DNA of 64,000 bases from Oxalobacteraceae bacterium AB_14 (GTDB taxonomy: Bacteria; Pseudomonadota; Gammaproteobacteria; Burkholderiales; Burkholderiaceae_D), in NCBI GenBank assembly GCA_000381565.1, contig KB906725.1, forward strand, positions 1,567,731 through 1,631,730, written 5' to 3'. The notes under the pieces are model-generated. The model worked only from the letters and a program-made list of their open reading frames with translations. It was not told where the DNA came from and did not search any database. Made by a program: the position numbers and the translations under genes. Of this stretch, positions 54,620 through 63,940 are shown one piece after another; position 1 is the stretch's first letter, and each line of letters begins with the position of its first letter.

Positions 54620-55683
54620 AACGATTGATGATCATGGCGGCCGGCACCGGCGGTCACATTTTCCCCGGCCTGGCGATCGCGCAGACGCTGCGCGCGCGCG
54701 GCTGGGAAGTGAGCTGGCTGGGCACCGCCGCCGGCATGGAACAGGAGCTGGTGCCCAAGCATGGCATCGCGATGGACAGCATCGACTTCACCGGCATGCG
54801 CGGCAAGGGCTTGAAGCACTCGCTGGGCGGCGCGCTGAAGATGGTCAAGGCCTTCGCCGCCTGCTTCGGCTACATCGGCAGCCGCAAGCCGGACGTGGTG
54901 CTGGGCATGGGCGGCTACGTCACCGTGCCAGGCGGCCTGATGGCGCGCCTGCGCGGCGTGCCGCTGGTGCTGGTCAATGCCGACGCCGCGCTGCTGCTGT
55001 CGAATAAAACGCTGGTGCCGTTTGCCGAGCGCGTGTGCTTCGGCTTCCCGGCCAACTTCGGCAAGGCCGCCGGCAAGGCCGTCGTCACCGGCAACCCGGT
55101 GCGCCAGGAGATCCTGGACATGCCCGCGCCGGACCTGCGTTTCTTCGGCCGCGAAGGTCCGCTGCGCATCCTGGTGGTGGGCGGCAGCCTGGGCGCCAAG
55201 GCGCTGAACGACAACCTGCCGGCCGCGCTGGCGCTGATCCCGGCCGCGCAGCGTCCGCAGGTGACGCACCAGTCGGGCAAGAAGAACATCGATGTGCTGC
55301 GCGCCGCGTACGCACAGGCGGGAGTGGAGGCGAACGTGGTCGACTTCATCGACGACATGGCCGCCGCCTACAGCCACGCCGACGTGGTGATCTGCCGCGC
55401 CGGCGCGATCACGCTCTCGGAACTGACCGCCGCCGGCGTGGCCAGCGTGCTCGTTCCGCTGGTCGCATCGACCACCAGCCACCAGCGCGACAACGCGCAG
55501 TGGATGGCGAAACAGAACGCGGCGATACACATGCCGCAATCGGAAATGAGCGCGCAGAGTGTTGCGACGCTGTTGGAAACGCTGACCCGCGGCGCCTGCC
55601 AGACCATGGCGATGGCGGCGCGTGGTGTCGGCAAACGCGATGCGAACGACGCTATCGCACAGGTATTGGAACAGCTAACATGA
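54616..55683 (+). CDS. murG: MurG glycosyltransferase (lipid II synthesis)
   Basis: 355 residues, GT28 family. MAAGTGGHIFPGLAIAQ, DVVLGMGGYVTVPGG, VGGSLGAKALND and ICRAGAITLSEL mark the acceptor and UDP-GlcNAc sites. Peripheral on the inner face of the membrane. Its TGA overlaps the murC ATG. Confidence 0.95.
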   Translation: MKRLMIMAAGTGGHIFPGLAIAQTLRARGWEVSWLGTAAGMEQELVPKHGIAMDSIDFTGMRGKGLKHSLGGALKMVKAFAACFGYIGSRKPDVVLGMGGYVTVPGGLMARLRGVPLVLVNADAALLLSNKTLVPFAERVCFGFPANFGKAAGKAVVTGNPVRQEILDMPAPDLRFFGREGPLRILVVGGSLGAKALNDNLPAALALIPAAQRPQVTHQSGKKNIDVLRAAYAQAGVEANVVDFIDDMAAAYSHADVVICRAGAITLSELTAAGVASVLVPLVASTTSHQRDNAQWMAKQNAAIHMPQSEMSAQSVATLLETLTRGACQTMAMAARGVGKRDANDAIAQVLEQLT

Positions 55684-57083
55684 AGCACAAAGTACAGAAT
55701 ATTCACTTCGTCGGCATCGGCGGCAGCGGCATGAGCGGCATCGCCGAAGTGCTGCTCACGCTGGGCTACACCGTGTCCGGCTCGGACCTGGGCAGCAACG
55801 CCGTCACGCAGCGCCTGGCCGACATGGGCGCCACGGTCTTTCAGGGCCACGCCGCCGAAAACATCGGCGACGCCGACGCCGTCGTCACCTCGACCGCCGT
55901 CCAGCAGGACAATCCGGAAGTGGTGGCTGCGCGCAGCCGCAAGATCCCCATCGTTCCGCGCGCCGTGATGCTGGGCGAGTTGATGCGCCTGAAGCGCGGC
56001 ATCGCCATCGCCGGCACCCACGGCAAGACCACCACCACCAGCCTGGTCGCATCGGTGCTGGCGCAGGGCGGCCTCGATCCAACCTTCGTCATCGGCGGCC
56101 GCCTGACCGCCGCCGGCGCCAACGCCAAGCTGGGCACCGGGGACTACCTGGTGGCCGAAGCCGACGAATCGGACGCCTCGTTCCTGAACCTGACGCCGAT
56201 GATCGAAGTCATCACCAACATCGACGCCGACCACATGGAAACCTACGAGCACGATTTCGAAAAGCTCAAGCAGGCCTTCGTCAGCTTCACGCACCGCCTG
56301 CCGTTCTACGGCCGCGCCATGCTGTGCATCGACGACCAGCACGTGCGCTCCATCCTGCCGCAAGTGACCAAGCCCGTGACCACCTACGGCTTCCACGAGG
56401 ACGCAGAAGTTCGCGCCGTGAACGCCCGCGCGGTCGGCGTCGAGATGCACTTCACCGTGATCCAGGAAGGCTATCCCGACCTGGACGTGGTGCTGAACCA
56501 GCCCGGCCTGCACAACGTGCAGAACGCCTGCTCGGCCATCGCCATCGCGCGCGAGATCGGCATCGAAGACAAGGACACCCAGGCCGGCCTGGCCGCCTTC
56601 GCCGGCGTCGGCCGCCGCTTCACCAAATACGGCGATGTGGCAATTCCAGGCGACGTCGCCAAGGCGGGTACCTTCACGCTGGTGGACGACTTCGGCCACC
56701 ACCCGCTGGAAATGGAAGTGACCACCGCCGCCGCGCGCGCCGCCTATCCCGGCCGCCGCCTGGTGCTGGCCTTCCAGCCGCACCGCTACAGCCGCACGCG
56801 CGACCTGTTCGAAGATTTCGTCAAGGTGCTGGGCACCGTCGACGTGCTGGTGCTGGCCGAAGTCTACGCCGCCGGCGAAGCGCCGATCGTGGCCGCCGAC
56901 GGTCGCGCGCTGGCGCATGCGCTGCGCGCACGCGGCAAGACCGAACCGATTTTTGTAGAGGCGATCGGCGATATGCCGGAAACCATCATGAGTGTGGTGC
57001 GCGACGGCGACGTCGTCATGACCATGGGCGCAGGCTCGATCAGCGGCGTCCCTGCCAAACTGACTAACTATCCAAAGGTCTGA
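55680..57083 (+). CDS. murC: UDP-MurNAc:L-alanine ligase MurC
   Basis: 467 residues. VGIGGSGMSGIAEVLL (UDP site), AGTHGKTTTTSLVA (ATP), EADESDASFL, NIDADHMETY and DDFGHHPLEM are diagnostic. First step of peptide addition. ATGA overlap with murG; ddlB begins 2 nt after. Confidence 0.95.
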   Translation: MKHKVQNIHFVGIGGSGMSGIAEVLLTLGYTVSGSDLGSNAVTQRLADMGATVFQGHAAENIGDADAVVTSTAVQQDNPEVVAARSRKIPIVPRAVMLGELMRLKRGIAIAGTHGKTTTTSLVASVLAQGGLDPTFVIGGRLTAAGANAKLGTGDYLVAEADESDASFLNLTPMIEVITNIDADHMETYEHDFEKLKQAFVSFTHRLPFYGRAMLCIDDQHVRSILPQVTKPVTTYGFHEDAEVRAVNARAVGVEMHFTVIQEGYPDLDVVLNQPGLHNVQNACSAIAIAREIGIEDKDTQAGLAAFAGVGRRFTKYGDVAIPGDVAKAGTFTLVDDFGHHPLEMEVTTAAARAAYPGRRLVLAFQPHRYSRTRDLFEDFVKVLGTVDVLVLAEVYAAGEAPIVAADGRALAHALRARGKTEPIFVEAIGDMPETIMSVVRDGDVVMTMGAGSISGVPAKLTNYPKV

Positions 57084-57085
57084 AA

Positions 57086-58060
57086 GTGAATCACCTTACT
57101 CCTGTTGACGCAAAAGCATACGGCAAGGTCGGCGTGCTGTACGGCGGCCGTTCCGCCGAGCGCGAAGTGTCCATCATGTCCGGCAACGGCGTGCTGGCGG
57201 CCCTGCAAAGCAAGGGCATCGACGCCCACCTGTTCGACACCGGCGTGCGCACGCTGGCCGAACTGGCCGCCGAAAAATTCGACCGCGTGTTCATCGCGCT
57301 GCACGGCCGCTTCGGCGAAGACGGCAGCCTGCAGGGCGCGCTGGAACTGCTGGGCATACCCTACACCGGCAGCGGCGTGATGGCCAGCTCGGTGGGCATG
57401 GACAAGATCACCACCAAGATCGTCTGGCTGGCCGCCGGCCTGCCGACGCCGCGCTACGCGGTGCTGGGCGCTGGCTCGGACCTGGCCGCCGTGTGCGCCG
57501 ACCTGGGCCTGCCGCTGATCGTCAAGCCGCCCCATGAGGGTTCGACCATCGGCATCACCAAGGTCAGCGCCGCCAACGAATTCAAGGCCGCCTTCGACAT
57601 CGCCGCCGCGCTGGACGACTCGGTGCTGGCCGAGGAATTCGTCACCGGCCGCGAGTTCACGGTCGCCATGCTCGGTTCCGGCGCCAGCGCGCGTCCGCTG
57701 CCGGTGGTGGAGATCGTGGCCCCGCAAGGCAATTACGATTACCAGAACAAGTACTTCACCGACGACACCCAGTATTTCTGCCCGGCCGTGCTGCCGGAAG
57801 CGCTGACGCAGGAGATGCAGCGCCTGGCCGTGCTGGCCTACCGCGCCATCGGTTGCGAAGGCTGGGGACGGGTCGATTTCCTGCTGCGCGAAAGCGACCA
57901 GAAGCCCTTCCTGCTGGAAGTGAACACGTCGCCGGGCATGACCGGCCACTCGCTGGTGCCGATGGCGGCGCGCGCGGAAGGCATCAGCTATGAAGACCTG
58001 TGCGTGGAAATCCTGCGCACGGCGCGCTTGAAGTTAGCTCAACCTCAGATGAAGGGTTAA
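57086..58060 (+). CDS. ddlB: D-alanine:D-alanine ligase
   Basis: 324 residues, GTG start with AAGG upstream in the murC tail. ATP-grasp: GVLYGGRSAEREVSIMSG, ALHGRFGEDGSLQG, KPPHEGSTIGI, EFVTGREFTV and EVNTSPGMTGHSL. Supplies the D-Ala-D-Ala used by murF. Confidence 0.95.
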   Translation: MNHLTPVDAKAYGKVGVLYGGRSAEREVSIMSGNGVLAALQSKGIDAHLFDTGVRTLAELAAEKFDRVFIALHGRFGEDGSLQGALELLGIPYTGSGVMASSVGMDKITTKIVWLAAGLPTPRYAVLGAGSDLAAVCADLGLPLIVKPPHEGSTIGITKVSAANEFKAAFDIAAALDDSVLAEEFVTGREFTVAMLGSGASARPLPVVEIVAPQGNYDYQNKYFTDDTQYFCPAVLPEALTQEMQRLAVLAYRAIGCEGWGRVDFLLRESDQKPFLLEVNTSPGMTGHSLVPMAARAEGISYEDLCVEILRTARLKLAQPQMKG

Positions 58061-58068
58061 GTAGCACG

Positions 58069-58860
58069 ATGTGGCAAGACGCTAAAGCCTTGAATGCGAC
58101 CGCCAGCGGCATTTTCGTCCTGACGCTGTTGGCATGCATCGCGGCAGGCGTGTGGTGGGTGGCGCAGCGGCCGATGTTCACGCTGCGCACCATCCGTATC
58201 GAGACGATCGGGCAGGACGAGTTAAGGCATGTGAATCACCTGACGCTGCGCAGCAACGCGTTGGGCCGCATCAAGGGTAACTTCTTCACGACGAATCTGG
58301 ATGCGGTGCGCCAGGCGTTTGAATCGGTGCCCTGGGTGCGCCGCGCAACGGTGCGCCGCGAATGGCCGGACCAGCTGATCGTGGCGCTGGAAGAGCATGA
58401 GGCGCTGGGCACGTGGGGCGAGGACGGCAAGCTGTTGTCGACCAAGGGCGAGTCGTTCACCGCCAACCTGGCCGAGGCGGAAGAGGACCATGTGCTGCCG
58501 GAGTTCGACGGGCCGGAAGGCAGCGAGAAGGAAGTGCTGTCGCGATACGACGAGCTGCGCGCCTGGTTCGCGCCGCTCAAGCTGGTGCCGGAGTCGTTGT
58601 CGCTGTCGGGGCGCTATGCATGGACGGTGAAGCTGAATAACGGCATGAGCGTGGCGCTGGGGCGGGAGCAGACCAGCACCACGTTGAAGGAAAGGGTGGA
58701 CCGCCTGCTGGGAATTTATCCGCAGCTGGTGGAGCACTTGCAGAACATCGAGACCATCGATATGCGTTACCAGAATGGGCTGGCACTGAGTGCGACGGGA
58801 TTGAAGATTCCGGCCGAGGGCGCCAAGCCAAAACCGATCGTGAAGAAAAAAATACAGTAG
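58069..58860 (+). CDS. ftsQ: Cell division protein FtsQ
   Basis: A 263-residue bitopic protein: TM (IFVLTLLACIAAGVWWVAQ), POTRA domain starting MFTLRTIRIETIGQ, then the beta domain with VPWVRRATVRREWPDQLIV. The ATG at 58069 follows ddlB by 8 nt; the longer frame upstream overlaps ddlB and is not used. Ends in a basic tail (KPKPIVKKKIQ). Confidence 0.93.
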   Translation: MWQDAKALNATASGIFVLTLLACIAAGVWWVAQRPMFTLRTIRIETIGQDELRHVNHLTLRSNALGRIKGNFFTTNLDAVRQAFESVPWVRRATVRREWPDQLIVALEEHEALGTWGEDGKLLSTKGESFTANLAEAEEDHVLPEFDGPEGSEKEVLSRYDELRAWFAPLKLVPESLSLSGRYAWTVKLNNGMSVALGREQTSTTLKERVDRLLGIYPQLVEHLQNIETIDMRYQNGLALSATGLKIPAEGAKPKPIVKKKIQ

Positions 58861-58870
58861 GCAGAGATAA

Positions 58871-60103
58871 ATGACTAAAGACGCTAAAAACCTGATCGTT
58901 GGCCTCGACATCGGCACCTCGAAAGTGGTGGCCGTGGTGGCCGAGGTGATGGGCGATGGACGCCACGAGGTGATCGGGCTGGGCCAGCACGAATCGAAAG
59001 GCCTGAAGAAGGGCGTGGTGGTCAACATCGAAGCGACCGTCGAGTCGATCCAGCGCGCGCTGGAAGAAGCGGAGCTGATGGCCGACTGCAAGATCCGCAA
59101 TGTCTACGCCGGCATCGCGGGCAGCCATATCCGCAGCTTCAATTCCAGCGGCATGGTGGCCATCAAGGACAAGGAAGTGACGGCCACCGACGTGGCGCGC
59201 GTCATCGAAACGGCAAAGGCGGTTAACATTCCGACCGACCAGCAGCTGCTGCACACGGTACCGCAGGAATTCATCGTCGACAGCCAGGAAGACGTGCGCG
59301 AACCGATCGGCATGAGCGGCATCCGCCTGGAAGTCAAAGTCCACATCGTCACCGGCGCCGTGTCGGCGGTGCAGAACATTGTCAAGTGCGTGCGCCGTTG
59401 CGGCCTCGAAGTGTCGGACCTGATCCTGCAGCCGATGGCCTCGGCCGACGCCGTGCTGACGCCGGACGAGAAGGAGCTGGGCGTGGTGCTGATCGACATC
59501 GGCGGCGGCACCACCGACGTCGCCGTGTTCTCGGACGGCGCGATCCGCCACACCGCCGTGATCCCGATCGCCGGTGACCAGATCACCAACGACATCGCGA
59601 TGGCGCTGCGCACCCCGACCTCGGAAGCGGAAGAGATCAAGATCCGCTACGGCGTGGCCAAGCAGGTGCTGGCCGACCCGGGCGAGTCGCTGGAAGTGCC
59701 GGGCCTGGGCGACCGCGGTCCGCGCAACCTGTCGCGCCAGGCGCTGGCGGCGGTGATCGAGCCGCGCGTCGAAGAGCTGTTCGCGATGGTGCACCAGGTG
59801 GTGCGCGAGTCCGGCTACGAAGGCGTGCTGTCGTCGGGCATCGTGCTCACCGGCGGCACCGCGATCATGCCGGGCATGGTCGAGATGGCGGAAGACATAT
59901 TCCTCAAACCGGCGCGCCTCGGCACGCCGGACTACCGTGGCCAGCTGGCCGACGTGGTGCGCAGCCCGCGCTACGCGACCGTGCTTGGCCTGTTGTTGGA
60001 AGCGAAAAAGCAGTACCTGCGTGGCCATATCGTTACGCGTCAGGATGGTTCGGTGAAGGCAGTATGGCAGCGCATGAAAGAATGGTTCTTGGGTAATTTC
60101 TAA
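58871..60103 (+). CDS. ftsA: Cell division protein FtsA
   Basis: A 410-residue actin-like protein tethering FtsZ to the membrane. Phosphate 1 IVGLDIGTSKVVAVVAE, IDIGGGTTDVAVF (phosphate 2) and SSGIVLTGGTAIMPG (adenosine) are clear. The C-terminal amphipathic helix WQRMKEWFLGNF is the membrane anchor. Followed by a dispersed palindrome before ftsZ. Confidence 0.96.
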   Translation: MTKDAKNLIVGLDIGTSKVVAVVAEVMGDGRHEVIGLGQHESKGLKKGVVVNIEATVESIQRALEEAELMADCKIRNVYAGIAGSHIRSFNSSGMVAIKDKEVTATDVARVIETAKAVNIPTDQQLLHTVPQEFIVDSQEDVREPIGMSGIRLEVKVHIVTGAVSAVQNIVKCVRRCGLEVSDLILQPMASADAVLTPDEKELGVVLIDIGGGTTDVAVFSDGAIRHTAVIPIAGDQITNDIAMALRTPTSEAEEIKIRYGVAKQVLADPGESLEVPGLGDRGPRNLSRQALAAVIEPRVEELFAMVHQVVRESGYEGVLSSGIVLTGGTAIMPGMVEMAEDIFLKPARLGTPDYRGQLADVVRSPRYATVLGLLLEAKKQYLRGHIVTRQDGSVKAVWQRMKEWFLGNF

Positions 60104-60108
60104 CGATA

Positions 60109-60142
60109 CCCCGTCATTCCCGCCTGCGCGGGAATGACGGGG
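60109..60142. repeat. Dispersed ATTCCC-N8-GGGAAT repeat between ftsA and ftsZ, copy 2
   Basis: 15-bp perfect inverted arms (CCCCGTCATTCCCGC and complement) around CTGC, starting 6 nt after the ftsA stop. The core is 19 of 20 identical to the copy at 35719-35738. In RNA it forms a strong hairpin without a T-run, so it could pause or partly terminate transcription or protect mRNA ends at this point. Confidence 0.8.
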
Positions 60143-60249
60143 AAATAGCAGCTAAACTTTTTATATTAAAACCGCAGTTTTCAATCCCCAGTTCTTCTAA
60201 CGATATGAGGACTGGCGCTTGAAAACCGCATTCTGATAGGAGTCACATC

Positions 60250-61476
60250 ATGGAGTTTGATATGGTCGATAACGCAGCTTTGGGCACCGTCATCAAGGTC
60301 GTCGGAGTCGGCGGCGCAGGTGGCAACGCAGTTCAACACATGATCAACAAGGGCATGTCCGGCGTCGAGTTCATCGCCGCCAATACCGATGCGCAGGCGC
60401 TGTCGACCTCCAAGGCCGACAATGTGATCCAGATCGGCGAGACCGGCCTGGGCGCCGGCATGAAGCCCGACGTCGGCCGCAAGCTGGCCGAGGAATCGCG
60501 TTCGCGCATCGAGGACGCGCTGCGCGGCGCGCACATGGTGTTCATCGCCGCCGGCATGGGCGGCGGCACCGGCACCGGCGCCGCACCGATCGTGGCGGAA
60601 ATCGCCAAGTCGCTGGGCGCGCTGACCGTGGCCGTGGTGTCCAAGCCGTTCTCGCACGAAGGCCAGAAGTGCATGGACATCGCCGACGAAGGCCTGGAGC
60701 AGCTGTCGGCCCACGTCGACTCGCTGATCGTGATCCTGAACGAGAAGCTCGAAGAGATCTACGAAGACGAATCGCTGATCGACTGGCTGCAGCACGCCGA
60801 CGATGTGCTCAACAACGCCGTCGCCGGTATCGCCGAGATCATCAACGTGCCGGGCCACATCAACGTCGACTTCAACGACGTCAAGACCATCATGGGCGAG
60901 CAGGGCAAGGCCATGATGGGCACCGCGACCGCGTCCGGCGTCGACCGCGCGCGCATCGCCGCCGAGCAGGCCGTGGCGTCGCCGCTGCTGGACGGCGTCG
61001 ACCTGTCGGGCGCCCGTGGCGTGCTGGTCAACGTGACCGCGTCGCGTGGCCTGAAGGGTAAGGAGATCAAGGAAGTCATGGCCGCCGTGCGCGCCTTCGC
61101 CGCGCCGGACGCCTCGATCGCCCAGGGTATCGCCTACGACGACAACATGGGCGACGACATCCGCGTCACCGTGGTCGCCACCGGCCTGGGCAAGGCCAAG
61201 AAGCACGTGCAGCTGGTTCCCCAGCAGATGCTGCGCACCGGCACCCACAACAGCCCGATGATGCCGTCGGCTGCACTGGGCGGCGGCGCCGCTTCGTCGT
61301 CGGTCTCGATGGGCGCGACCAGCGGCATGGGCGGCGGCGCATCGCCGGCCTTCGACGGCATGAAGGCGCCGGCCGTATGGCGTCGCGAATCGGCTTCCGA
61401 GCAGGTGCGCGCGATGGAAAAGAACGGCATGGAAACCTACGACATTCCTGCCTTCCTGCGCAAGCAGGCGGATTAA
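60250..61476 (+). CDS. ftsZ: Cell division protein FtsZ
   Basis: A 408-residue tubulin-like GTPase. VVGVGGAGGNAVQHM, the tubulin signature GGGTGTGAAP (about residue 105), NVDFNDVKTIM, then a Gly/Ser/Ala-rich linker (about 325-385) and the conserved C-terminal peptide YDIPAFLRKQ that binds FtsA and ZipA. AGGAG lies upstream. Its 146-nt leader holds the repeat above and an AT-rich stretch with AAAACCGCA twice, where a local promoter is plausible. Confidence 0.97.
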   Translation: MEFDMVDNAALGTVIKVVGVGGAGGNAVQHMINKGMSGVEFIAANTDAQALSTSKADNVIQIGETGLGAGMKPDVGRKLAEESRSRIEDALRGAHMVFIAAGMGGGTGTGAAPIVAEIAKSLGALTVAVVSKPFSHEGQKCMDIADEGLEQLSAHVDSLIVILNEKLEEIYEDESLIDWLQHADDVLNNAVAGIAEIINVPGHINVDFNDVKTIMGEQGKAMMGTATASGVDRARIAAEQAVASPLLDGVDLSGARGVLVNVTASRGLKGKEIKEVMAAVRAFAAPDASIAQGIAYDDNMGDDIRVTVVATGLGKAKKHVQLVPQQMLRTGTHNSPMMPSAALGGGAASSSVSMGATSGMGGGASPAFDGMKAPAVWRRESASEQVRAMEKNGMETYDIPAFLRKQAD

Positions 61477-61502
61477 GGCATACTGCTGGCTCTAAGCCGG
61501 TG

Positions 61503-61529
61503 AAAGCCGCGCCTGGGCGCGGCTTTTTT
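61503..61529 (+). terminator. Terminator after ftsZ
   Basis: AAAGCCGCGCC/GGCGCGGCTTT with a 2-nt centre, then six T residues. Ends the division cluster. Confidence 0.9.
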
Positions 61530-61558
61530 ACGTTAAACATTTATAAAAGGAGTCATCC

Positions 61559-62062
61559 ATGACCATCAAGATTGGCGACACCCTGCCAGAAGGCACCCTG
61601 TCCGAATTCATCGAAACCGAAACCGAAGGCTGCTCGCTGGGCCCGAACACGTTCAACGTACAAGACCTGGTCAAGGGCAAGAAGATCGCGATCTTCGGCC
61701 TGCCGGGCGCCTACACCCCGACCTGCTCGGCACAGCACGTGCCAGGCTACGTCAAGCATGCCGCCGACCTGAAAGCCAAGGGCGTCGACGAAATCTGGTG
61801 CATCTCGGTCAATGACGCCTTCGTCATGGGCGCGTGGGGCCGCGACCAGAACGCCACCGGCACCGTCCGCATGATGGCCGACGGCAACGCCGCCTATTCC
61901 AAGGCACTGGGCCTGGACGCCGACTTCAGCAAGTTCGGCATGGGCACCCGCTCGCAGCGCTACTCGATGCTGGTCGAGAACGGTGTTGTCACCCAGCTCA
62001 ACATCGAACAGGGCGGCAAGTTCGAAGTGTCGAACGCCGAGACCCTGCTGGCCCAGGCGTAA
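61559..62062 (+). CDS. Peroxiredoxin, Prx5 type
   Basis: 167 residues. The peroxidatic Cys lies in GAYTPTCSAQHVPGY (about residue 56), and a second Cys in DEIWCISVNDAFVMGAWG. MGTRSQRYSMLVENGVV and the length fit the Prx5/AhpE-type group that reduces peroxides, usually with glutathione/glutaredoxin. AAGGAGTC precedes the ATG. A single gene bounded by terminators on both sides. Confidence 0.93.
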   Translation: MTIKIGDTLPEGTLSEFIETETEGCSLGPNTFNVQDLVKGKKIAIFGLPGAYTPTCSAQHVPGYVKHAADLKAKGVDEIWCISVNDAFVMGAWGRDQNATGTVRMMADGNAAYSKALGLDADFSKFGMGTRSQRYSMLVENGVVTQLNIEQGGKFEVSNAETLLAQA

Positions 62063-62090
62063 TCGCCGGACTGGTCGGATGCAATAAAAG

Positions 62091-62112
62091 AACGGCGCCG
62101 CGGCGCCGTTTT
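62091..62112 (+). terminator. Peroxiredoxin terminator
   Basis: AACGGCGCC/GGCGCCGTT, 9-bp stem with GC at the tip, followed by TTTT. Confidence 0.85.
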
Positions 62113-62129
62113 CTGTCTGGTCGCTAACA

Positions 62130-62642
62130 ATGAAAATTCTCGCTATTTCCGGCAGCCTGCGCGCGGCCTCTATCAACTCGATGCTGCTGCGCGTGATGGC
62201 CGATGTGGCCCCGCCCGGTATCGAGGTGCGGCTGTATGACGGGCTAGGCCAACTGCCGTTGTTTAACCCGGATATCGCCGAGCCGCCAGCGGTGGTGGCC
62301 GTGCTGCGCGAGGCCTTGCTGGCCGCCGATGCGGTGGTGATCGCCAGCCCGGAATATGCGCACGGCGTGACCGGCGCGATCAAGAACGGCCTCGACTGGA
62401 TGGTCGGCAACGAGTCCTTCATCGGCAAGCCGGTCGCGCTGCTGAACGCCTCGCCGCGCGCCACCCATGCCTATGCGTCGTTGCGCGAAACCATCACCGT
62501 GATGTCGGCCCGCGTGGTCGAAGCCGCGTCGATCACCTTGCCGCTGCTGGGCGCTAATTTGAGTGAAGAAGCGATGCGCGCCGATCCGCACATCTGCGGC
62601 ATGCTGCGCGCGGCCTTGCTGGCCTTGAAGGCCGATCAGTAA
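62130..62642 (+). CDS. NAD(P)H-dependent FMN reductase family protein
   Basis: 170 residues. Flavodoxin-like fold with the FMN phosphate loop ISGSLRAASINSML and the flavin-ring motif IASPEYAHGVTGAIKNGLDW, typical of the FMN/chromate/quinone reductase family (YieF/ChrR, SsuE-like). The true substrate is unknown; quinone or FMN reduction against oxidative stress would suit the peroxiredoxin next door. The last 7 nt overlap the convergent DUF2244 gene. Confidence 0.9.
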   Translation: MKILAISGSLRAASINSMLLRVMADVAPPGIEVRLYDGLGQLPLFNPDIAEPPAVVAVLREALLAADAVVIASPEYAHGVTGAIKNGLDWMVGNESFIGKPVALLNASPRATHAYASLRETITVMSARVVEAASITLPLLGANLSEEAMRADPHICGMLRAALLALKADQ

Positions 62643-63100
62643 CCCTGCACGCGCAGGCAGACGGCCAGTTCATCGGCCAGCCGACGCCGCTGGGCCGGGC
62701 CCAGGAAGCGGCCGACTTCGATCTGCTCGCCACGGTCTTCCAGTTGGATCGGATCGCCGTCGCGTCGCGGCGGCAGCAGGCGGGTGGTGCGTGGCTGCAG
62801 CCGCAGCTCGCTGCGCTGGAGGCCCCGGCGCTGCGCCACCACGATGACGCCGGACGAAATATCGATACGGTCGTAGTCGTCGCGGTGCCGCGCGCAGTGG
62901 CGCAGGCACATCGCCAGCGCCGCCTGTTCCAGCGTGGCGTAGACCAGCACATACCAATAGCCCTGCCACAGGAAAGCCAGCGCCACCAGCGCCGACGGCA
63001 CGCACAGCGTCACGAACGCCAGCGCCAACTGGCGCTGGGTCAGTGTGCAGCGGCGCTCCAACAGCCAGCTGCGCGGTTCCGGTGGCACATCGCGCGGCAT
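62636..63100 (-). CDS. DUF2244 membrane protein
   Basis: 154 residues with two TMs (LALAFVTLCVPSALVALAFL; YWYVLVYATLEQAALAMCL) and a basic cytoplasmic tail with HRDDYDRIDIS and QLEDRGEQIEVGRFL, the DUF2244 pattern. Family members often accompany cytochrome oxidase genes but no such genes are here. Function unknown. Confidence 0.8.
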   Translation of the reverse strand: MPRDVPPEPRSWLLERRCTLTQRQLALAFVTLCVPSALVALAFLWQGYWYVLVYATLEQAALAMCLRHCARHRDDYDRIDISSGVIVVAQRRGLQRSELRLQPRTTRLLPPRRDGDPIQLEDRGEQIEVGRFLGPAQRRRLADELAVCLRVQGY

Positions 63101-63163
63101 CGCATTCTCCCTGGACGTCTGCAGAGTATATCCCGGTTCGCCCGTGCGCTGCCGGGAGGGACA

Positions 63164-63940
63164 TCAGTAGATATCGCCGAAATCGTGCTTGGCCTTGAAC
63201 AAGGTCGAGTCGATCGAGAACGAGCAGTCGGCCTGCACGGCGAAGTATTGCAGCGTCTCTTCCGGCGCGGTCGCGAACAGGCTGCGGATGGCCGTCACGC
63301 GCTCGGCCGGCGTGCGCATGCGGGCGGTCCACTCGTCGAATTTCATCTCCAGCTTCCAGTCGCTGACGCGCTCGCAGGCGAAGCCCGCGCCTTCGAGCAT
63401 GGTGCGCCATTCGGACGGCCGGTAGTCGCGCACATGCGAGCCGTCCCGCAGCAGTTCGACCGCCTGCAAGGTGGTGTCGTGCAGCGGGCTTTCCGGCGCG
63501 GTGATGTCGATCACCACCAGCACGCCGCCCTTCTTCAGCACGCGCTTCACTTGGCGCAGCGCGGCCGGCACGTCCAGCCAGTGATGCGCCGAGAAGCGCG
63601 TGACCACCATGCAGAACGAGGCGTCCGCAAACGGCAGGCTGGCCACGTTGCCCTGCTGCGTGACGACGTTGTCCAGCCCCCGTTCGCCGGCGGCGCCGGC
63701 CACCACGGCCAGCATTTCCGCCGACAGGTCGAACGCCGTCACCGACTTGGCCACCGGCGCCACGGCGAAGCTGGCGTGGCCGGCGCCGCAGCCCAGGTCC
63801 AGCACCGTGGGATGCGGCCCCAGCAGGCGGGCGATCTCGCGCAGGGCGGCCAGGTCGGCGCCCTGCGAGTGGACCGTGCTGGTCAGGTAGGCGCTGGCGG
63901 TATTGCCGAACTGCTGGGCGACGACGGCTTGCTGTTTCAT
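63164..63940 (-). CDS. Class I SAM-dependent methyltransferase
   Basis: 258 residues. Motif I VLDLGCGAGHASFAVAP, acidic residue in VTAFDLSAEML, motif II region SLPFADASFCMVVTRFSAHH and post-II LKKGGVLVVIDI place it with the UbiE/Methyltransf_11 group (small-molecule methylation). The ATG at 63940 has GGAG 9 nt upstream; an in-frame TTG at 63952 is less likely. Substrate not predictable. Confidence 0.9.
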   Translation of the reverse strand: MKQQAVVAQQFGNTASAYLTSTVHSQGADLAALREIARLLGPHPTVLDLGCGAGHASFAVAPVAKSVTAFDLSAEMLAVVAGAAGERGLDNVVTQQGNVASLPFADASFCMVVTRFSAHHWLDVPAALRQVKRVLKKGGVLVVIDITAPESPLHDTTLQAVELLRDGSHVRDYRPSEWRTMLEGAGFACERVSDWKLEMKFDEWTARMRTPAERVTAIRSLFATAPEETLQYFAVQADCSFSIDSTLFKAKHDFGDIY

